From Affinundibacterium nitidum (GTDB taxonomy: Bacteria; Pseudomonadota; Gammaproteobacteria; Burkholderiales; Burkholderiaceae_D), in NCBI RefSeq assembly GCF_014284155.1, contig NZ_JACOFZ010000007.1:1-64000 (forward strand): a stretch of DNA of 64,000 nucleotides. Direction: 5' to 3'. The translations under genes and the position numbers were made by a program. Shown here piece after piece: positions 56,215 through 64,000 of this stretch (the stretch's first letter is position 1; the number at the start of each line of letters is the position of its first letter). The notes below the pieces were generated by a model. It made no database searches. It saw only the letters and a program-made list of their open reading frames with translations, and was not told the DNA's origin.

Positions 56215-56394
56215 TTACGATACAACCTTCACAAGATACGAGACTTTGTTGATCATACCGCGAACAGCTGGTGTGTCTTGCAATTCAGAAACTGAATTTA
56301 CACGACGCAGACCCAAGCCGCGCACAGTTGCACGATGTGATTCGCGCGTACCGATCAAACCCTTGACCAATTGTACTTTTACTGTTTTAGTCAT
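56215..56394 (-). CDS. rpmD: 50S ribosomal protein L30
   Basis: A 59-residue ferredoxin-like ribosomal protein ([35 protein letters not shown]). The ATG at 56394 fits the family; the ten codons further upstream overlap the end of rpsE. Confidence 0.96.
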   Translation of the reverse strand: MTKTVKVQLVKGLIGTRESHRATVRGLGLRRVNSVSELQDTPAVRGMINKVSYLVKVVS

Positions 56395-56404
56395 TGCGAT
56401 CACC

Positions 56405-56923
56405 TTAGCCCAAAATTTCTTCAACGGACTTGCCGCGTTTCGCTGCGATCTCAGCTGGAGTACTCATTTTTGCCAAACCATTCAAAGTTGCACGAACCAT
56501 GTTGTATGGATTTGTGGAACCGTTAGATTTAGCAACAACGTTAGTAACACCCAAAACTTCGAAAATAGCGCGCATTGGACCACCAGCGATCACACCAGTA
56601 CCTTCTTTAGCTGGAGAGATCATTACTGAAGATGCACCATGCTTACCAATTACGGTATGTTGCAATGTGCCATTCTTCAAAGTAACTTTGATCATTTTGC
56701 GACGCGCTTCTTCCATCGCTTTTTGTACGGCCACTGGAACCTCTTTCGACTTTCCTTTGCCCATACCGATACGGCCGTCACCATCACCAACAACTGTCAA
56801 TGCTGCGAAGCCCATGATACGACCACCCTTAACCACTTTGGTTACACGGTTGATCGCGATCATTTTTTCGCGCATGCCATCATCCGGCTTGTCGGCTGCT
56901 GTTTTTGCTTGCATTTTTGCCAT
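56405..56923 (-). CDS. rpsE: 30S ribosomal protein S5
   Basis: Decoding-fidelity protein of the small subunit. The 172 residues show [22 protein letters not shown], the double-stranded RNA-binding N-domain, and [21 protein letters not shown]. It is flanked by rplR and rpmD. Confidence 0.98.
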   Translation of the reverse strand: MAKMQAKTAADKPDDGMREKMIAINRVTKVVKGGRIMGFAALTVVGDGDGRIGMGKGKSKEVPVAVQKAMEEARRKMIKVTLKNGTLQHTVIGKHGASSVMISPAKEGTGVIAGGPMRAIFEVLGVTNVVAKSNGSTNPYNMVRATLNGLAKMSTPAEIAAKRGKSVEEILG

Positions 56924-56935
56924 GACGAATATTCC

Positions 56936-57298
56936 TTAGAACTTCAAGCCGGCTTCACGCGCGGCTTCTGCCAACGCCTTCACACGACCGTGGTAACGAA
57001 AACCGGAGCGATCAAACGCAACTTCGGTAACTCCTGCTTTCAATGCTTTTTCCGCAACGCGCTTACCAATCAAAGTGGCTGCCGCAGCATTACCACCGTG
57101 CTTAGATGCCGTTGCCAATTCTGCACGCACTTCAGCTTCCACTGTAGAAGCAGATGCCAATACTTTGGAATCTGCATCAATGATGCTAGCGTAGATGTGA
57201 GAGTTCGTACGGTGCACAGATAAACGTGTGACCTTGAGCTCTGCGATCTTGGCACGGGTTTGAGTCGCGCGGCGCAGACGTGATTGTTTCTTATCCAT
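56936..57298 (-). CDS. rplR: 50S ribosomal protein L18
   Basis: A 5S rRNA binder. The 120 residues begin [18 protein letters not shown] and show [16 protein letters not shown] and [24 protein letters not shown]. spc operon. Confidence 0.97.
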   Translation of the reverse strand: MDKKQSRLRRATQTRAKIAELKVTRLSVHRTNSHIYASIIDADSKVLASASTVEAEVRAELATASKHGGNAAAATLIGKRVAEKALKAGVTEVAFDRSGFRYHGRVKALAEAAREAGLKF

Positions 57299-57311
57299 CG
57301 TCTAACCCCTA

Positions 57312-57845
57312 TTACTTCTTCTTGGTTTCTTTAATCACAACCACTTCATCCGCGTAGCGGACACCCTTGCCTTTATAAGGCTCTGGGCTGCGGTATGCAC
57401 GAACTTCTGCTGCGACCTGACCAACTTGCTGCTTATTCACACCTTTGATGAGAATTTCAGTTGGAGTTGGTGTTGCACATGTCACGCCTTCTGGCATTTG
57501 ATGTACTACAGGATGAGAAAAACCCAAGGAGAGATTCAGCTTGTCGCCTTGCGCTTGCGCTTTATAACCAACGCCGACCAGCGTCAACTTACGCTCAAAA
57601 CCTTTAGTAACACCATTCACCATGTTATTGACCAAGGCACGCAATGTACCTGTCATAGCATTAGCTTCACGGCTTTCGTTAGCTGGTTTAAAGTTCAGTG
57701 AACCACCTTCGTTAGCAACTGCCACCAAGCCATTCAAACTTTGTGTCAGTACGCCCATTGGACCTTTTACTGTAATCGCTGCTGCTGAGATTGCAACTTC
57801 TGCACCTGCTGGCAACGCGATTGGCATTTTACCTACTCGAGACAT
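57312..57845 (-). CDS. rplF: 50S ribosomal protein L6
   Basis: A 177-residue two-domain protein near the factor-binding site ([19 protein letters not shown], and [16 protein letters not shown] in the second half). The ATG at 57845 is chosen; a longer start at 57890 overlaps rpsH. Confidence 0.97.
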   Translation of the reverse strand: MSRVGKMPIALPAGAEVAISAAAITVKGPMGVLTQSLNGLVAVANEGGSLNFKPANESREANAMTGTLRALVNNMVNGVTKGFERKLTLVGVGYKAQAQGDKLNLSLGFSHPVVHQMPEGVTCATPTPTEILIKGVNKQQVGQVAAEVRAYRSPEPYKGKGVRYADEVVVIKETKKK

Positions 57846-57855
57846 CTTGCACTCC

Positions 57856-58251
57856 TTAGGCGACGTAGCAAATAACTTCGCCACCGACACCGGTTGCGCG
57901 TGCTTTGCGGTCAGTCATAACGCCCTTAGGTGTGGACACGATGGCCACGCCCAAACCGTTCATTACACTTGGAATCTCGTCTTTACCTTTGTAAATACGA
58001 AGACCTGGACGTGATACACGTTCCAAGCGCTCAATAACAGGACGTCCTGCATAATATTTCAAACCGATTTTCAATTCAGATTTACCAGCAGCGTCAACTA
58101 CTGCGAAATCCTCAATGTAGCCTTCGTCCTTCAGTACGTTTGCAATAGCAACTTTTACCTTAGAGGACGGCATCGCAACAGCAGTCTTTTGAACAACTTG
58201 CGCGTTACGGATGCGGGTCAGCATATCGGCGATAGGATCGCTCATACTCAT
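57856..58251 (-). CDS. rpsH: 30S ribosomal protein S8
   Basis: Central-domain 16S rRNA binder, 131 residues ([36 protein letters not shown]). In E. coli it represses the spc operon by binding near rplE; an equivalent site was not resolved here. Confidence 0.98.
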   Translation of the reverse strand: MSMSDPIADMLTRIRNAQVVQKTAVAMPSSKVKVAIANVLKDEGYIEDFAVVDAAGKSELKIGLKYYAGRPVIERLERVSRPGLRIYKGKDEIPSVMNGLGVAIVSTPKGVMTDRKARATGVGGEVICYVA

Positions 58252-58265
58252 TGCTTATTCTCCTA

Positions 58266-58571
58266 TTACCAGCTAGCTTTAGTCATACCCGGGATTTCAC
58301 CACGCATGGCGAATTCACGGACTTTAATACGGCCCAAACCGAACTTACGGAATGTTCCACGTGGACGACCTGTCAAAGCGCAACGATTGCGTTGACGAGT
58401 CGGGTTTGAATTACGTGGCAATGCCTGCAACTTCAAACGAGCTAAATAACGCTCTTCTTCAGTTTTTGATTGGTCATCAATGATGGCCTTCAATTCGGCG
58501 CGTTTGCCAGCGAATTTCTTCACCAAATCTGCACGCTTTTGCTCACGATTAATCAGTGCCAATTTTGCCAT
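58266..58571 (-). CDS. rpsN: 30S ribosomal protein S14
   Basis: The 101 residues are the long, zinc-free (C-) form: no CxxC pairs, with the [20 protein letters not shown] and [19 protein letters not shown] signatures. Because rpmJ retains its zinc ribbon, this locus mixes C+ and C- paralogue types. Confidence 0.97.
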   Translation of the reverse strand: MAKLALINREQKRADLVKKFAGKRAELKAIIDDQSKTEEERYLARLKLQALPRNSNPTRQRNRCALTGRPRGTFRKFGLGRIKVREFAMRGEIPGMTKASW

Positions 58572-58578
58572 GGCGACC

Positions 58579-59118
58579 TCAGTTTCTGAACGGAAATTTA
58601 AATGCGGCGAGAAGCGCTTTTGCTTCTTCGTCGGTCTTAGCTGTTGTAGTGATGCTGATATTCAGACCACGCAACGCGTCAATCTTGTCGTATTCGATCT
58701 CAGGGAAAATGATTTGCTCCTTGATACCGATGTTGTAGTTACCACGACCGTCAAATGCGCGACCAGAAACGCCGCGGAAGTCACGTACACGTGGCAAAGC
58801 TACAGTAACCAGACGATCCAAGAATTCGTACATATGATTGCCACGCAATGTGACCATACAACCGATTGGATAGCCTTCGCGGATTTTGAAACCAGCGATC
58901 GCTTTACGCGCTTTTGTTACGACAGGTTTTTGACCTGCAATCTTTGTCAAATCGCCTACAGCGTGCTCGATAATTTTCTTATCAGCGACAGCTTCGGACA
59001 AACCCATATTCAGGGTGATTTTCAAGATGCGAGGAACTTCCATTGGAGACTTGTAAGAGAATTTCTCAGTCAAATCTGCAACGATTTTATCTTTATATAA
59101 TGCTTGTAGACGGGCCAT
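58579..59118 (-). CDS. rplE: 50S ribosomal protein L5
   Basis: Binds 5S rRNA and contacts S13 across the subunit interface. The 179 residues show [29 protein letters not shown] and [21 protein letters not shown]. Confidence 0.98.
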   Translation of the reverse strand: MARLQALYKDKIVADLTEKFSYKSPMEVPRILKITLNMGLSEAVADKKIIEHAVGDLTKIAGQKPVVTKARKAIAGFKIREGYPIGCMVTLRGNHMYEFLDRLVTVALPRVRDFRGVSGRAFDGRGNYNIGIKEQIIFPEIEYDKIDALRGLNISITTTAKTDEEAKALLAAFKFPFRN

Positions 59119-59122
59119 GACT

Positions 59123-59440
59123 TTACGCCTTCACAACTTCGCCAGTAGATTTATAGACGCGGACTTTTTTACCATCCACAACTTTAAAACCTACACGGTC
59201 TGCTTTGCCAGATGCAGCGTTAAACAACGCAACATTGGAAACATGAATCGGCATCAATTTATCAACGATACCACCAACTGCTCCAGTCATTGGGTTAGGC
59301 TTAGTCGCTTTTTTAGCAACGTTCACGCCTGCTACAACAACGTAATCACTGTCGATGCATTGCTGCACTTGACCGCGCTTACCTTTGTCTTTACCCGTCA
59401 AGACGATGACTTCGTCGTTTTTACGAATCTTATTCATCAC
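59123..59440 (-). CDS. rplX: 50S ribosomal protein L24
   Basis: An assembly initiator of the 50S subunit. The 105 residues carry the KOW motif ([20 protein letters not shown]) and [13 protein letters not shown]. Four bases from rplE. Confidence 0.97.
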   Translation of the reverse strand: MMNKIRKNDEVIVLTGKDKGKRGQVQQCIDSDYVVVAGVNVAKKATKPNPMTGAVGGIVDKLMPIHVSNVALFNAASGKADRVGFKVVDGKKVRVYKSTGEVVKA

Positions 59441-59446
59441 GACCCC

Positions 59447-59815
59447 TTACAGCACTTCAGGAGCAAGAGAAACGATCTTCATGAAACGCTCAGTACGCAA
59501 TTCACGCGTTACTGGGCCGAAAATACGTGTTCCGATTGGCTCGAGCTTTGCATTTAACAACACTGCAGCATTGCCGTCGAACTTCACCAAAGAGCCGTCT
59601 TGACGACGAACGCCTTTAGCAGTGCGAACCACAACTGCATTGTAAATTTCACCTTTTTTCACGCGACCGCGTGGAGCAGCAGACTTGACTGTTACCTTGA
59701 TAACGTCACCAATCCCTGCATAACGACGCTTAGAACCGCCCAATACCTTGATGCACAAAACTTCGCGCGCACCAGTATTGTCAGCCACTTCTAGCCGGCT
59801 TTCTGTTTGAATCAT
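59447..59815 (-). CDS. rplN: 50S ribosomal protein L14
   Basis: First gene of the spc operon, 122 residues ([28 protein letters not shown]). It lies at the subunit interface with L19. The 257-base region upstream holds hairpins and a possible promoter. Confidence 0.98.
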   Translation of the reverse strand: MIQTESRLEVADNTGAREVLCIKVLGGSKRRYAGIGDVIKVTVKSAAPRGRVKKGEIYNAVVVRTAKGVRRQDGSLVKFDGNAAVLLNAKLEPIGTRIFGPVTRELRTERFMKIVSLAPEVL

Positions 59816-60072
59816 ATTGTTCTCTTTCCCAACTTAATCCACACAATCCGCACATTGCAAATCTGTAGTCAGTCTTGGTCCCGCCAGCCAACCCACTTAT
59901 TGTCGGACGCCTGTAAAACACAAGCAACAATGTACGAGTCAACCGATTAGGTGGACGATTTTTTAACCACTCTCGCAAGAAGCAGACGCGAGAGACATTT
60001 AAGCTGTCATTTGCAGCTAGTGCAAATGACAGCCCATCATTATTACATCAAAAAACGATTACTGCAACAACT
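59816..60072 (-). promoter_or_regulatory. S10/spc operon junction with hairpins and a possible promoter
   Basis: Between rpsQ and rplN there is no gene. A perfect 13-bp stem pairs 60003-60015 with 60021-60033 (loop GCTAG). A second 7-bp stem pairs 59970-59976 with 59988-59994. Neither is followed by a good U-run. Downstream on the minus strand TTGACT (59942-59937) could be the -35 of an rplN promoter, but the -10 (TTTTAC) is weak. The arrangement suggests separate transcription of the S10 and spc groups. Confidence 0.5.
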
Positions 60073-60345
60073 TTATACGACTTGTGCAACTTGAATTACA
60101 CGAGTCAATGTCCAGGCTTTCGTTTTAGAGATTGGACGGCCTTCTTGAATCTCTACTGTGTCGCCGGCTTTTGCTTGGTTAGCTTCATCGTGCGCATGGT
60201 ATTTTGCTGTGCGAACAATGATCTTACCGTACAAAGGATGTTTAACGTGACGCTCAACCAACACGGTCACTGTTTTATCCATCTTGTCGGAAACAACCTT
60301 GCCAATCAATGTGCGCTTCAGTGCAACTTTAACTTGATCGTTCAT
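60073..60345 (-). CDS. rpsQ: 30S ribosomal protein S17
   Basis: A 90-residue OB-fold 16S rRNA binder ([38 protein letters not shown]). Its start overlaps the rpmC stop by one base. Last gene of the S10 operon. Confidence 0.97.
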   Translation of the reverse strand: MNDQVKVALKRTLIGKVVSDKMDKTVTVLVERHVKHPLYGKIIVRTAKYHAHDEANQAKAGDTVEIQEGRPISKTKAWTLTRVIQVAQVV

Positions 60346-60536
60346 TATTTGGCATCCTTCTGATTCATGACTGTTTTAACTCTTGCGATGTCACGACGTA
60401 CTTTTTTGAGTTGTGAAGTGTTATTCAGTTGTTGCGTAGCGATTTGCATACGCAGGCTGAATTGAGCCTTCAACAATTCATTCAGTTCTTTCGTCAAAGC
60501 GGCTTGATCCTTGCCTTGGAGTTCAGATACTTTCAT
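60345..60536 (-). CDS. rpmC: 50S ribosomal protein L29
   Basis: A 63-residue helical hairpin at the tunnel exit, binding trigger factor and SRP with L23 ([31 protein letters not shown]). Confidence 0.96.
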   Translation of the reverse strand: MKVSELQGKDQAALTKELNELLKAQFSLRMQIATQQLNNTSQLKKVRRDIARVKTVMNQKDAK

Positions 60537-60548
60537 TTACAACTCCCC

Positions 60549-60968
60549 TTATTGGCCGACTTGACGTACGACGAACGTTGTCAATAACGGCAATTTCGCA
60601 GCAGCTAAGCGGAACGCTTCACGTGCCAACGATTCATCTACGCCATCCATTTCGTACAACATTTTGCCTGGTTGAATCTCGGCTACGTAGTACTCTGGAT
60701 TACCTTTACCATTACCCATACGAACTTCAGCTGGCTTTTGGGAGATTGGTTTATCTGGGAAAATACGGATCCAGATACGGCCACCACGTTTGATATGACG
60801 AGTCATAGCACGACGTGCAGCTTCAATTTGACGCGCCGTAATACGACCGCGGCCAATTGCTTTCAAACCAAATTCACCGAAAGAGACTGCTGTACCGCGC
60901 TCATGGGAAATACCCTTGTTGCGGCCTTTTTGTTCCTTACGATATTTTCTGCGTGCTGGTTGCAGCAT
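60549..60968 (-). CDS. rplP: 50S ribosomal protein L16
   Basis: A 139-residue protein near the A and P sites ([62 protein letters not shown]). Two bases downstream of rpsC. Confidence 0.98.
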   Translation of the reverse strand: MLQPARRKYRKEQKGRNKGISHERGTAVSFGEFGLKAIGRGRITARQIEAARRAMTRHIKRGGRIWIRIFPDKPISQKPAEVRMGNGKGNPEYYVAEIQPGKMLYEMDGVDESLAREAFRLAAAKLPLLTTFVVRQVGQ

Positions 60969-60970
60969 GA

Positions 60971-61801
60971 TTATTCTCCTGCTTTCTCAGCTGATACTGC
61001 GCCGTCAGCTGCTTTTGTGCGAACACGTTTAGCTGCTGGTGCTGCACCAGTTGGAGTTTGACCTTCAGGGCGCTTTGCACGTGGACGGCTATTTGGTTTG
61101 CCATCTTCGCGACGTGGGCCACGACGTTTTTTGTCGTCTTCTGGTGCGGATTCGATTACTGGAGCATCGCCATTAGCTAAACGATCGCCTTTGTAAACCC
61201 AAACCTTAACGCCAATGATACCGTATGTCGTAGACGCTTCACTTGTACCGTAGTCGATATCGGCGCGCAATGTATGCAGAGGCACTCGGCCTTCGCGATA
61301 CCATTCTTTACGTGCGATTTCGATACCGTTCAAACGACCACTAGACATGATCTTGATACCCTTAGCACCCAAACGCATTGCATTTTGCATCGCACGCTTC
61401 ATTGCGCGACGGAACATAATACGTTTTTCGAGTTGCTGAGAAATAGAATCAGCGATCAATTGTGCATCGATTTCTGGCTTACGAATTTCTTCGATATTGA
61501 CATGCACAGGCACGCCCATAATCTTCGCCAAATCCGCTTTCAAAGATTCGATATCTTCGCCTTTTTTACCGATTACAACACCTGGACGGGAGCTGTAAAT
61601 AGTAATGCGTGCATTCTTAGCTGGACGCTCGATCAGGATGCGACCAACGGAAGCTTGCTTCAGTTTCTTCTTGAGGTATTCACGTACCTTCAAGTCTTCG
61701 CCCAGCATAGTGGCAAAATTTGTATTGCCAGCATACCAGCGAGAGGACCAATTACGAGTTACCGCAAGACGGAAACCGGTTGGGTGTATCTTCTGTCCCA
61801 T
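60971..61801 (-). CDS. rpsC: 30S ribosomal protein S3
   Basis: mRNA entry-channel protein with a KH domain ([20 protein letters not shown]). At 276 residues it is longer than the E. coli protein, because of a basic, Pro/Arg-rich C-terminal tail (about 215-276), a feature shared with other Burkholderiales. Confidence 0.98.
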   Translation of the reverse strand: MGQKIHPTGFRLAVTRNWSSRWYAGNTNFATMLGEDLKVREYLKKKLKQASVGRILIERPAKNARITIYSSRPGVVIGKKGEDIESLKADLAKIMGVPVHVNIEEIRKPEIDAQLIADSISQQLEKRIMFRRAMKRAMQNAMRLGAKGIKIMSSGRLNGIEIARKEWYREGRVPLHTLRADIDYGTSEASTTYGIIGVKVWVYKGDRLANGDAPVIESAPEDDKKRRGPRREDGKPNSRPRAKRPEGQTPTGAAPAAKRVRTKAADGAVSAEKAGE

Positions 61802-61810
61802 CGTGACTCC

Positions 61811-62140
61811 TTAGTTACCAACAGTCACATAAATGTGACAGGATTGTTTAGAGATACGATCGCCGCGACCTTTTGCACGCGCTGTGAAGCGCTTCAAAAT
61901 TGGTCCTTTTTCGACATAAATCGTCGTCACTTTCAATTCATCGATATCAGCGCCATCATTATGTTCGGCGTTAGCAATTGCTGACTCCAACACTTTCTTG
62001 ATGATCGTTGCGCCTTTTTTCGGGCTGAAAGCTAAGATGTTTAGTGCTTGATCGACTTTCTTACCACGGATCAAGTCTGCAACCAAGCGACCTTTTTGCT
62101 CGGACAGACGTACACCCTTCAATATTGCTTTGGTTTCCAT
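61811..62140 (-). CDS. rplV: 50S ribosomal protein L22
   Basis: A 109-residue tunnel protein. The beta-hairpin region [20 protein letters not shown] lines the exit tunnel constriction and looks wild type. Confidence 0.97.
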   Translation of the reverse strand: METKAILKGVRLSEQKGRLVADLIRGKKVDQALNILAFSPKKGATIIKKVLESAIANAEHNDGADIDELKVTTIYVEKGPILKRFTARAKGRGDRISKQSCHIYVTVGN

Positions 62141-62141
62141 A

Positions 62142-62417
62142 TTATCTCTTCGCTTTCTTATCCGCGATATGGCCTTTAAATGTGCGAGTCAATGCAAACT
62201 CACCCAATTTGTGACCTACCATGTTTTCAGAAACGTACACTGGTACGTGCTGCTTACCATTGTGCACAGCGATTGTCAGACCGATGAAATCAGGCATGAT
62301 TGTCGAACGACGTGACCAAGTTTTGATTGGCTTTTTGTCTTTAGTTGCTTGCGCAGCTTCGACTTTCTTTACCAAATGGGCGTCACAAAACGGCCCTTTT
62401 TTAGCTGAACGTGTCAT
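62142..62417 (-). CDS. rpsS: 30S ribosomal protein S19
   Basis: A 91-residue head protein ([57 protein letters not shown]). Directly followed by rplV. Confidence 0.97.
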   Translation of the reverse strand: MTRSAKKGPFCDAHLVKKVEAAQATKDKKPIKTWSRRSTIMPDFIGLTIAVHNGKQHVPVYVSENMVGHKLGEFALTRTFKGHIADKKAKR

Positions 62418-62427
62418 GTGTTACCCC

Positions 62428-63255
62428 TTATTTCTTGCCACGGCGTGAGACGATCATGGAAGTCGTACGCTTATTGCGACGTGTCTTCTTACCCTTAGTT
62501 TGCTGACCCCATGGAGAAACTGGATGACGTCCTGCTGCTGTCTTACCTTCACCACCACCGTGTGGGTGATCGATAGGATTCATGACAACACCGCGAACTG
62601 TTGGGCGAACACCGCGCCAACGCATCGCACCAGCTTTACCAATTTTACGGAGGTTATGCTCACCGTTACCGACTTCACCGATAGTTGCACGGCATTCGAT
62701 ATGGATACGACGCACTTCACCAGAGCGCAAGCGCACCTGAGCGTATGTACCTTCACGCGCCATCAACACAACACCAGCACCAGCAGTACGAGCAATCTGC
62801 GCACCCTTACCTGGCAACATTTCTACGCAGTGCATAGTTGTACCAACTGGGATATTGCGGATTGGTAAGCAGTTACCAGATTTGATCGGTGCTTGAGAAC
62901 CGTTCATTACCTGATCACCAGCAGCCATACCTTTGGATGCAATGATGTATGCACGTTCGCCGTCCGCATAGCACAACAAAGCGATGTGCGCTGTACGGTT
63001 AGGATCGTATTCAATGCGTTCAACTTTCGCAGGAATACCATCTTTAGAACGTTTGAAATCAACTACACGATAGTGCTGCTTATGACCACCGCCGATATGG
63101 CGTGTAGTGATGTGACCGTTGTTGTTACGGCCAGCAGTTTTATTTTTCTTTTCCAACAGAGCAGCAAACGGACGGCCTTTATGCAAGCCTTCTGTTACCA
63201 CTTTAACCATGCCACGACGACCTGGTGAGGTTGGCTTCATCTTAACGAGTGCCAT
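62428..63255 (-). CDS. rplB: 50S ribosomal protein L2
   Basis: Conserved peptidyl-transferase-proximal protein. The 275 residues show [22 protein letters not shown] and [20 protein letters not shown] with the essential histidine. Followed by rpsS. Confidence 0.98.
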   Translation of the reverse strand: MALVKMKPTSPGRRGMVKVVTEGLHKGRPFAALLEKKNKTAGRNNNGHITTRHIGGGHKQHYRVVDFKRSKDGIPAKVERIEYDPNRTAHIALLCYADGERAYIIASKGMAAGDQVMNGSQAPIKSGNCLPIRNIPVGTTMHCVEMLPGKGAQIARTAGAGVVLMAREGTYAQVRLRSGEVRRIHIECRATIGEVGNGEHNLRKIGKAGAMRWRGVRPTVRGVVMNPIDHPHGGGEGKTAAGRHPVSPWGQQTKGKKTRRNKRTTSMIVSRRGKK

Positions 63256-63257
63256 GC

Positions 63258-63572
63258 TTATGCCCCCTCGGTAAAGTTAATTTCTTGACCTGGCTTCAAG
63301 CATACAAAAGCGCGTTTTGTATGATTGCGACGGCCATTAAATCTACCAGTACGTTTTTGTTTACCTAAGCGGTTAGCCACTTGAACAGATTCAACTTGAA
63401 CCTTGAACAGCAACTCAACTGCAGCCTTGATTTCTGGCTTAGTTGCGTCTGGAGTAACCAAGAACACAACTTGTTCGTTTTTCTCTGCAACCATAGTTGC
63501 TTTTTCAGAGATCACCGGAGCCAGCAACACCTTCATCAGGCGTTCTTCACTATGCTTGATTGTTGCACTCAT
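63258..63572 (-). CDS. rplW: 50S ribosomal protein L23
   Basis: A 104-residue exit-site protein ([43 protein letters not shown]). It overlaps rplD by four bases. Confidence 0.97.
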   Translation of the reverse strand: MSATIKHSEERLMKVLLAPVISEKATMVAEKNEQVVFLVTPDATKPEIKAAVELLFKVQVESVQVANRLGKQKRTGRFNGRRNHTKRAFVCLKPGQEINFTEGA

Positions 63573-64000
63573 GCCAGCATCTCCTCAATCTTTGTCAAGG
63601 CCGCTTTTGTGATCAACACTTTCTTGTAGAAAACCAAAGAAACTGGATCAGCATAACGTGGCTCAACAACCAAAACGTTAACCAGATTGCGAGCAGCCAA
63701 CATCAAGTTTTCGTTGAAATCTTCAGTAATCAACAAAACAGAATCCAACACACCCATTGCCTTCAATTTTTCGGACAAGAGTTTTGTTTTTGGCGCATCA
63801 ACAGTCAAACTGTCAACAACATTCAAACGACCTTCACGTGCCAACTGAGACAAGATCGAGCAGATACCTGCGCGATACATCTTCTTGTTAACTTTGTGAG
63901 AGAAGTTCTCATCAGGAGAATTTGGGAAAGCGCGACCGCCTCCACGCCACAATGGAGAAGATGACATACCAGCACGAGCACGACCCGTACCTTTTTGACG
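63569..64000 (-). CDS. rplD: 50S ribosomal protein L4, N-terminus cut by window edge
   Basis: The frame is open to the window end, beyond the ATG at 63967 that would begin in mid-protein. The visible 143 residues begin [25 protein letters not shown], the rRNA-binding tunnel extension, and continue to [15 protein letters not shown]. Roughly the first third of the protein lies outside. L4 is the known S10-operon repressor in enterobacteria; its leader target would also be outside. Confidence 0.96.
   Translation of the reverse strand, partial: RQKGTGRARAGMSSSPLWRGGGRAFPNSPDENFSHKVNKKMYRAGICSILSQLAREGRLNVVDSLTVDAPKTKLLSEKLKAMGVLDSVLLITEDFNENLMLAARNLVNVLVVEPRYADPVSLVFYKKVLITKAALTKIEEMLA

Noticed and set aside
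59781-59978. 65-residue minus-strand ORF in the rpsQ-rplN gap
   Set aside because: It overlaps the start of rplN in another frame, has an Arg-rich composition with no motif, and lies within structured leader sequence.

Overview
The window is a bacterial chromosome segment that looks like a betaproteobacterium of the Burkholderiales, most likely Oxalobacteraceae (Undibacterium/Herminiimonas-like), with a base composition that looks close to or slightly below 50% GC by eye. This rests on gene order (rpe-gph-trpEGDC; ahcY-holin-metF behind an SAH riboswitch; kdsD-kdsC-lptCAB-rpoN-hpf; mrcA/pilMNOPQ/aroK-aroB/dgt; resB-ccsB-cytochrome c4-engB-hemB) and on protein style. No species can be named from the sequence alone.

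Layout. 1-884: the left end and N-terminal two thirds of an IS200/IS605-type tnpB (RNA-guided nuclease family), cut by the window edge. 950-6711: rpe, gph, then a short Trp-rich leader peptide and the trpE-G-D-C operon. 6793-9630: two tandem paralogous membrane-anchored proteins of unknown function. 9741-12722: the methyl-cycle operon ahcY-holin-like-metF (minus strand) under an S-adenosylhomocysteine riboswitch. 12829-16394: apt, a Kef-type antiporter and a BPSS1780-family membrane protein. 16644-22237: KDO synthesis and LPS export genes with rpoN and hpf. 22422-25473: an enoyl-CoA-hydratase-fold hydrolase, a DUF4197 protein and dgt. 25484-34528: a type IV pilus operon pilMNOPQ (minus) followed by a lipoprotein made of eight Ig-like repeats and a fused shikimate kinase/dehydroquinate synthase (aroKB). 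34846-37796: mrcA, cyaY and a small LptM lipoprotein absent from simple ORF lists. 37825-43779: msrPQ, system II cytochrome c maturation (ResB, CcsB) and a diheme cytochrome c4. 44022-48701: engB, hemB, corA, sbcB. 48764-50563: dsbD. 50747-64000: the alpha, spc and S10 ribosomal protein operons on the minus strand from rplQ back to a truncated rplD, including the short rpmJ.

How the parts connect: the riboswitch senses SAH and switches on SAH hydrolase together with MetF, which supplies methyl groups for methionine regeneration. The trp cluster carries a candidate attenuator peptide. KdsD/KdsC make KDO while LptC/A/B export LPS. ResB/CcsB attach heme to cytochromes such as the c4 next door, with HemB making heme precursor and DsbD supplying reductant for periplasmic thiols. 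MrcA builds peptidoglycan next to the pilus assembly genes.

Most of the window is conserved housekeeping sequence. The points most worth a second look are the LexA-like operator that overlaps a probable leaderless tnpB promoter, the trp leader, the paralogous unknown pair, the Ig-repeat lipoprotein inside the pil operon, the aroK-aroB fusion, and intrinsic-terminator-like hairpins inside the alpha operon, whose G-U pairs fit the transcribed strand only. I did not find CRISPR arrays, rRNA or tRNA genes, prophage, or a clear new defence system.
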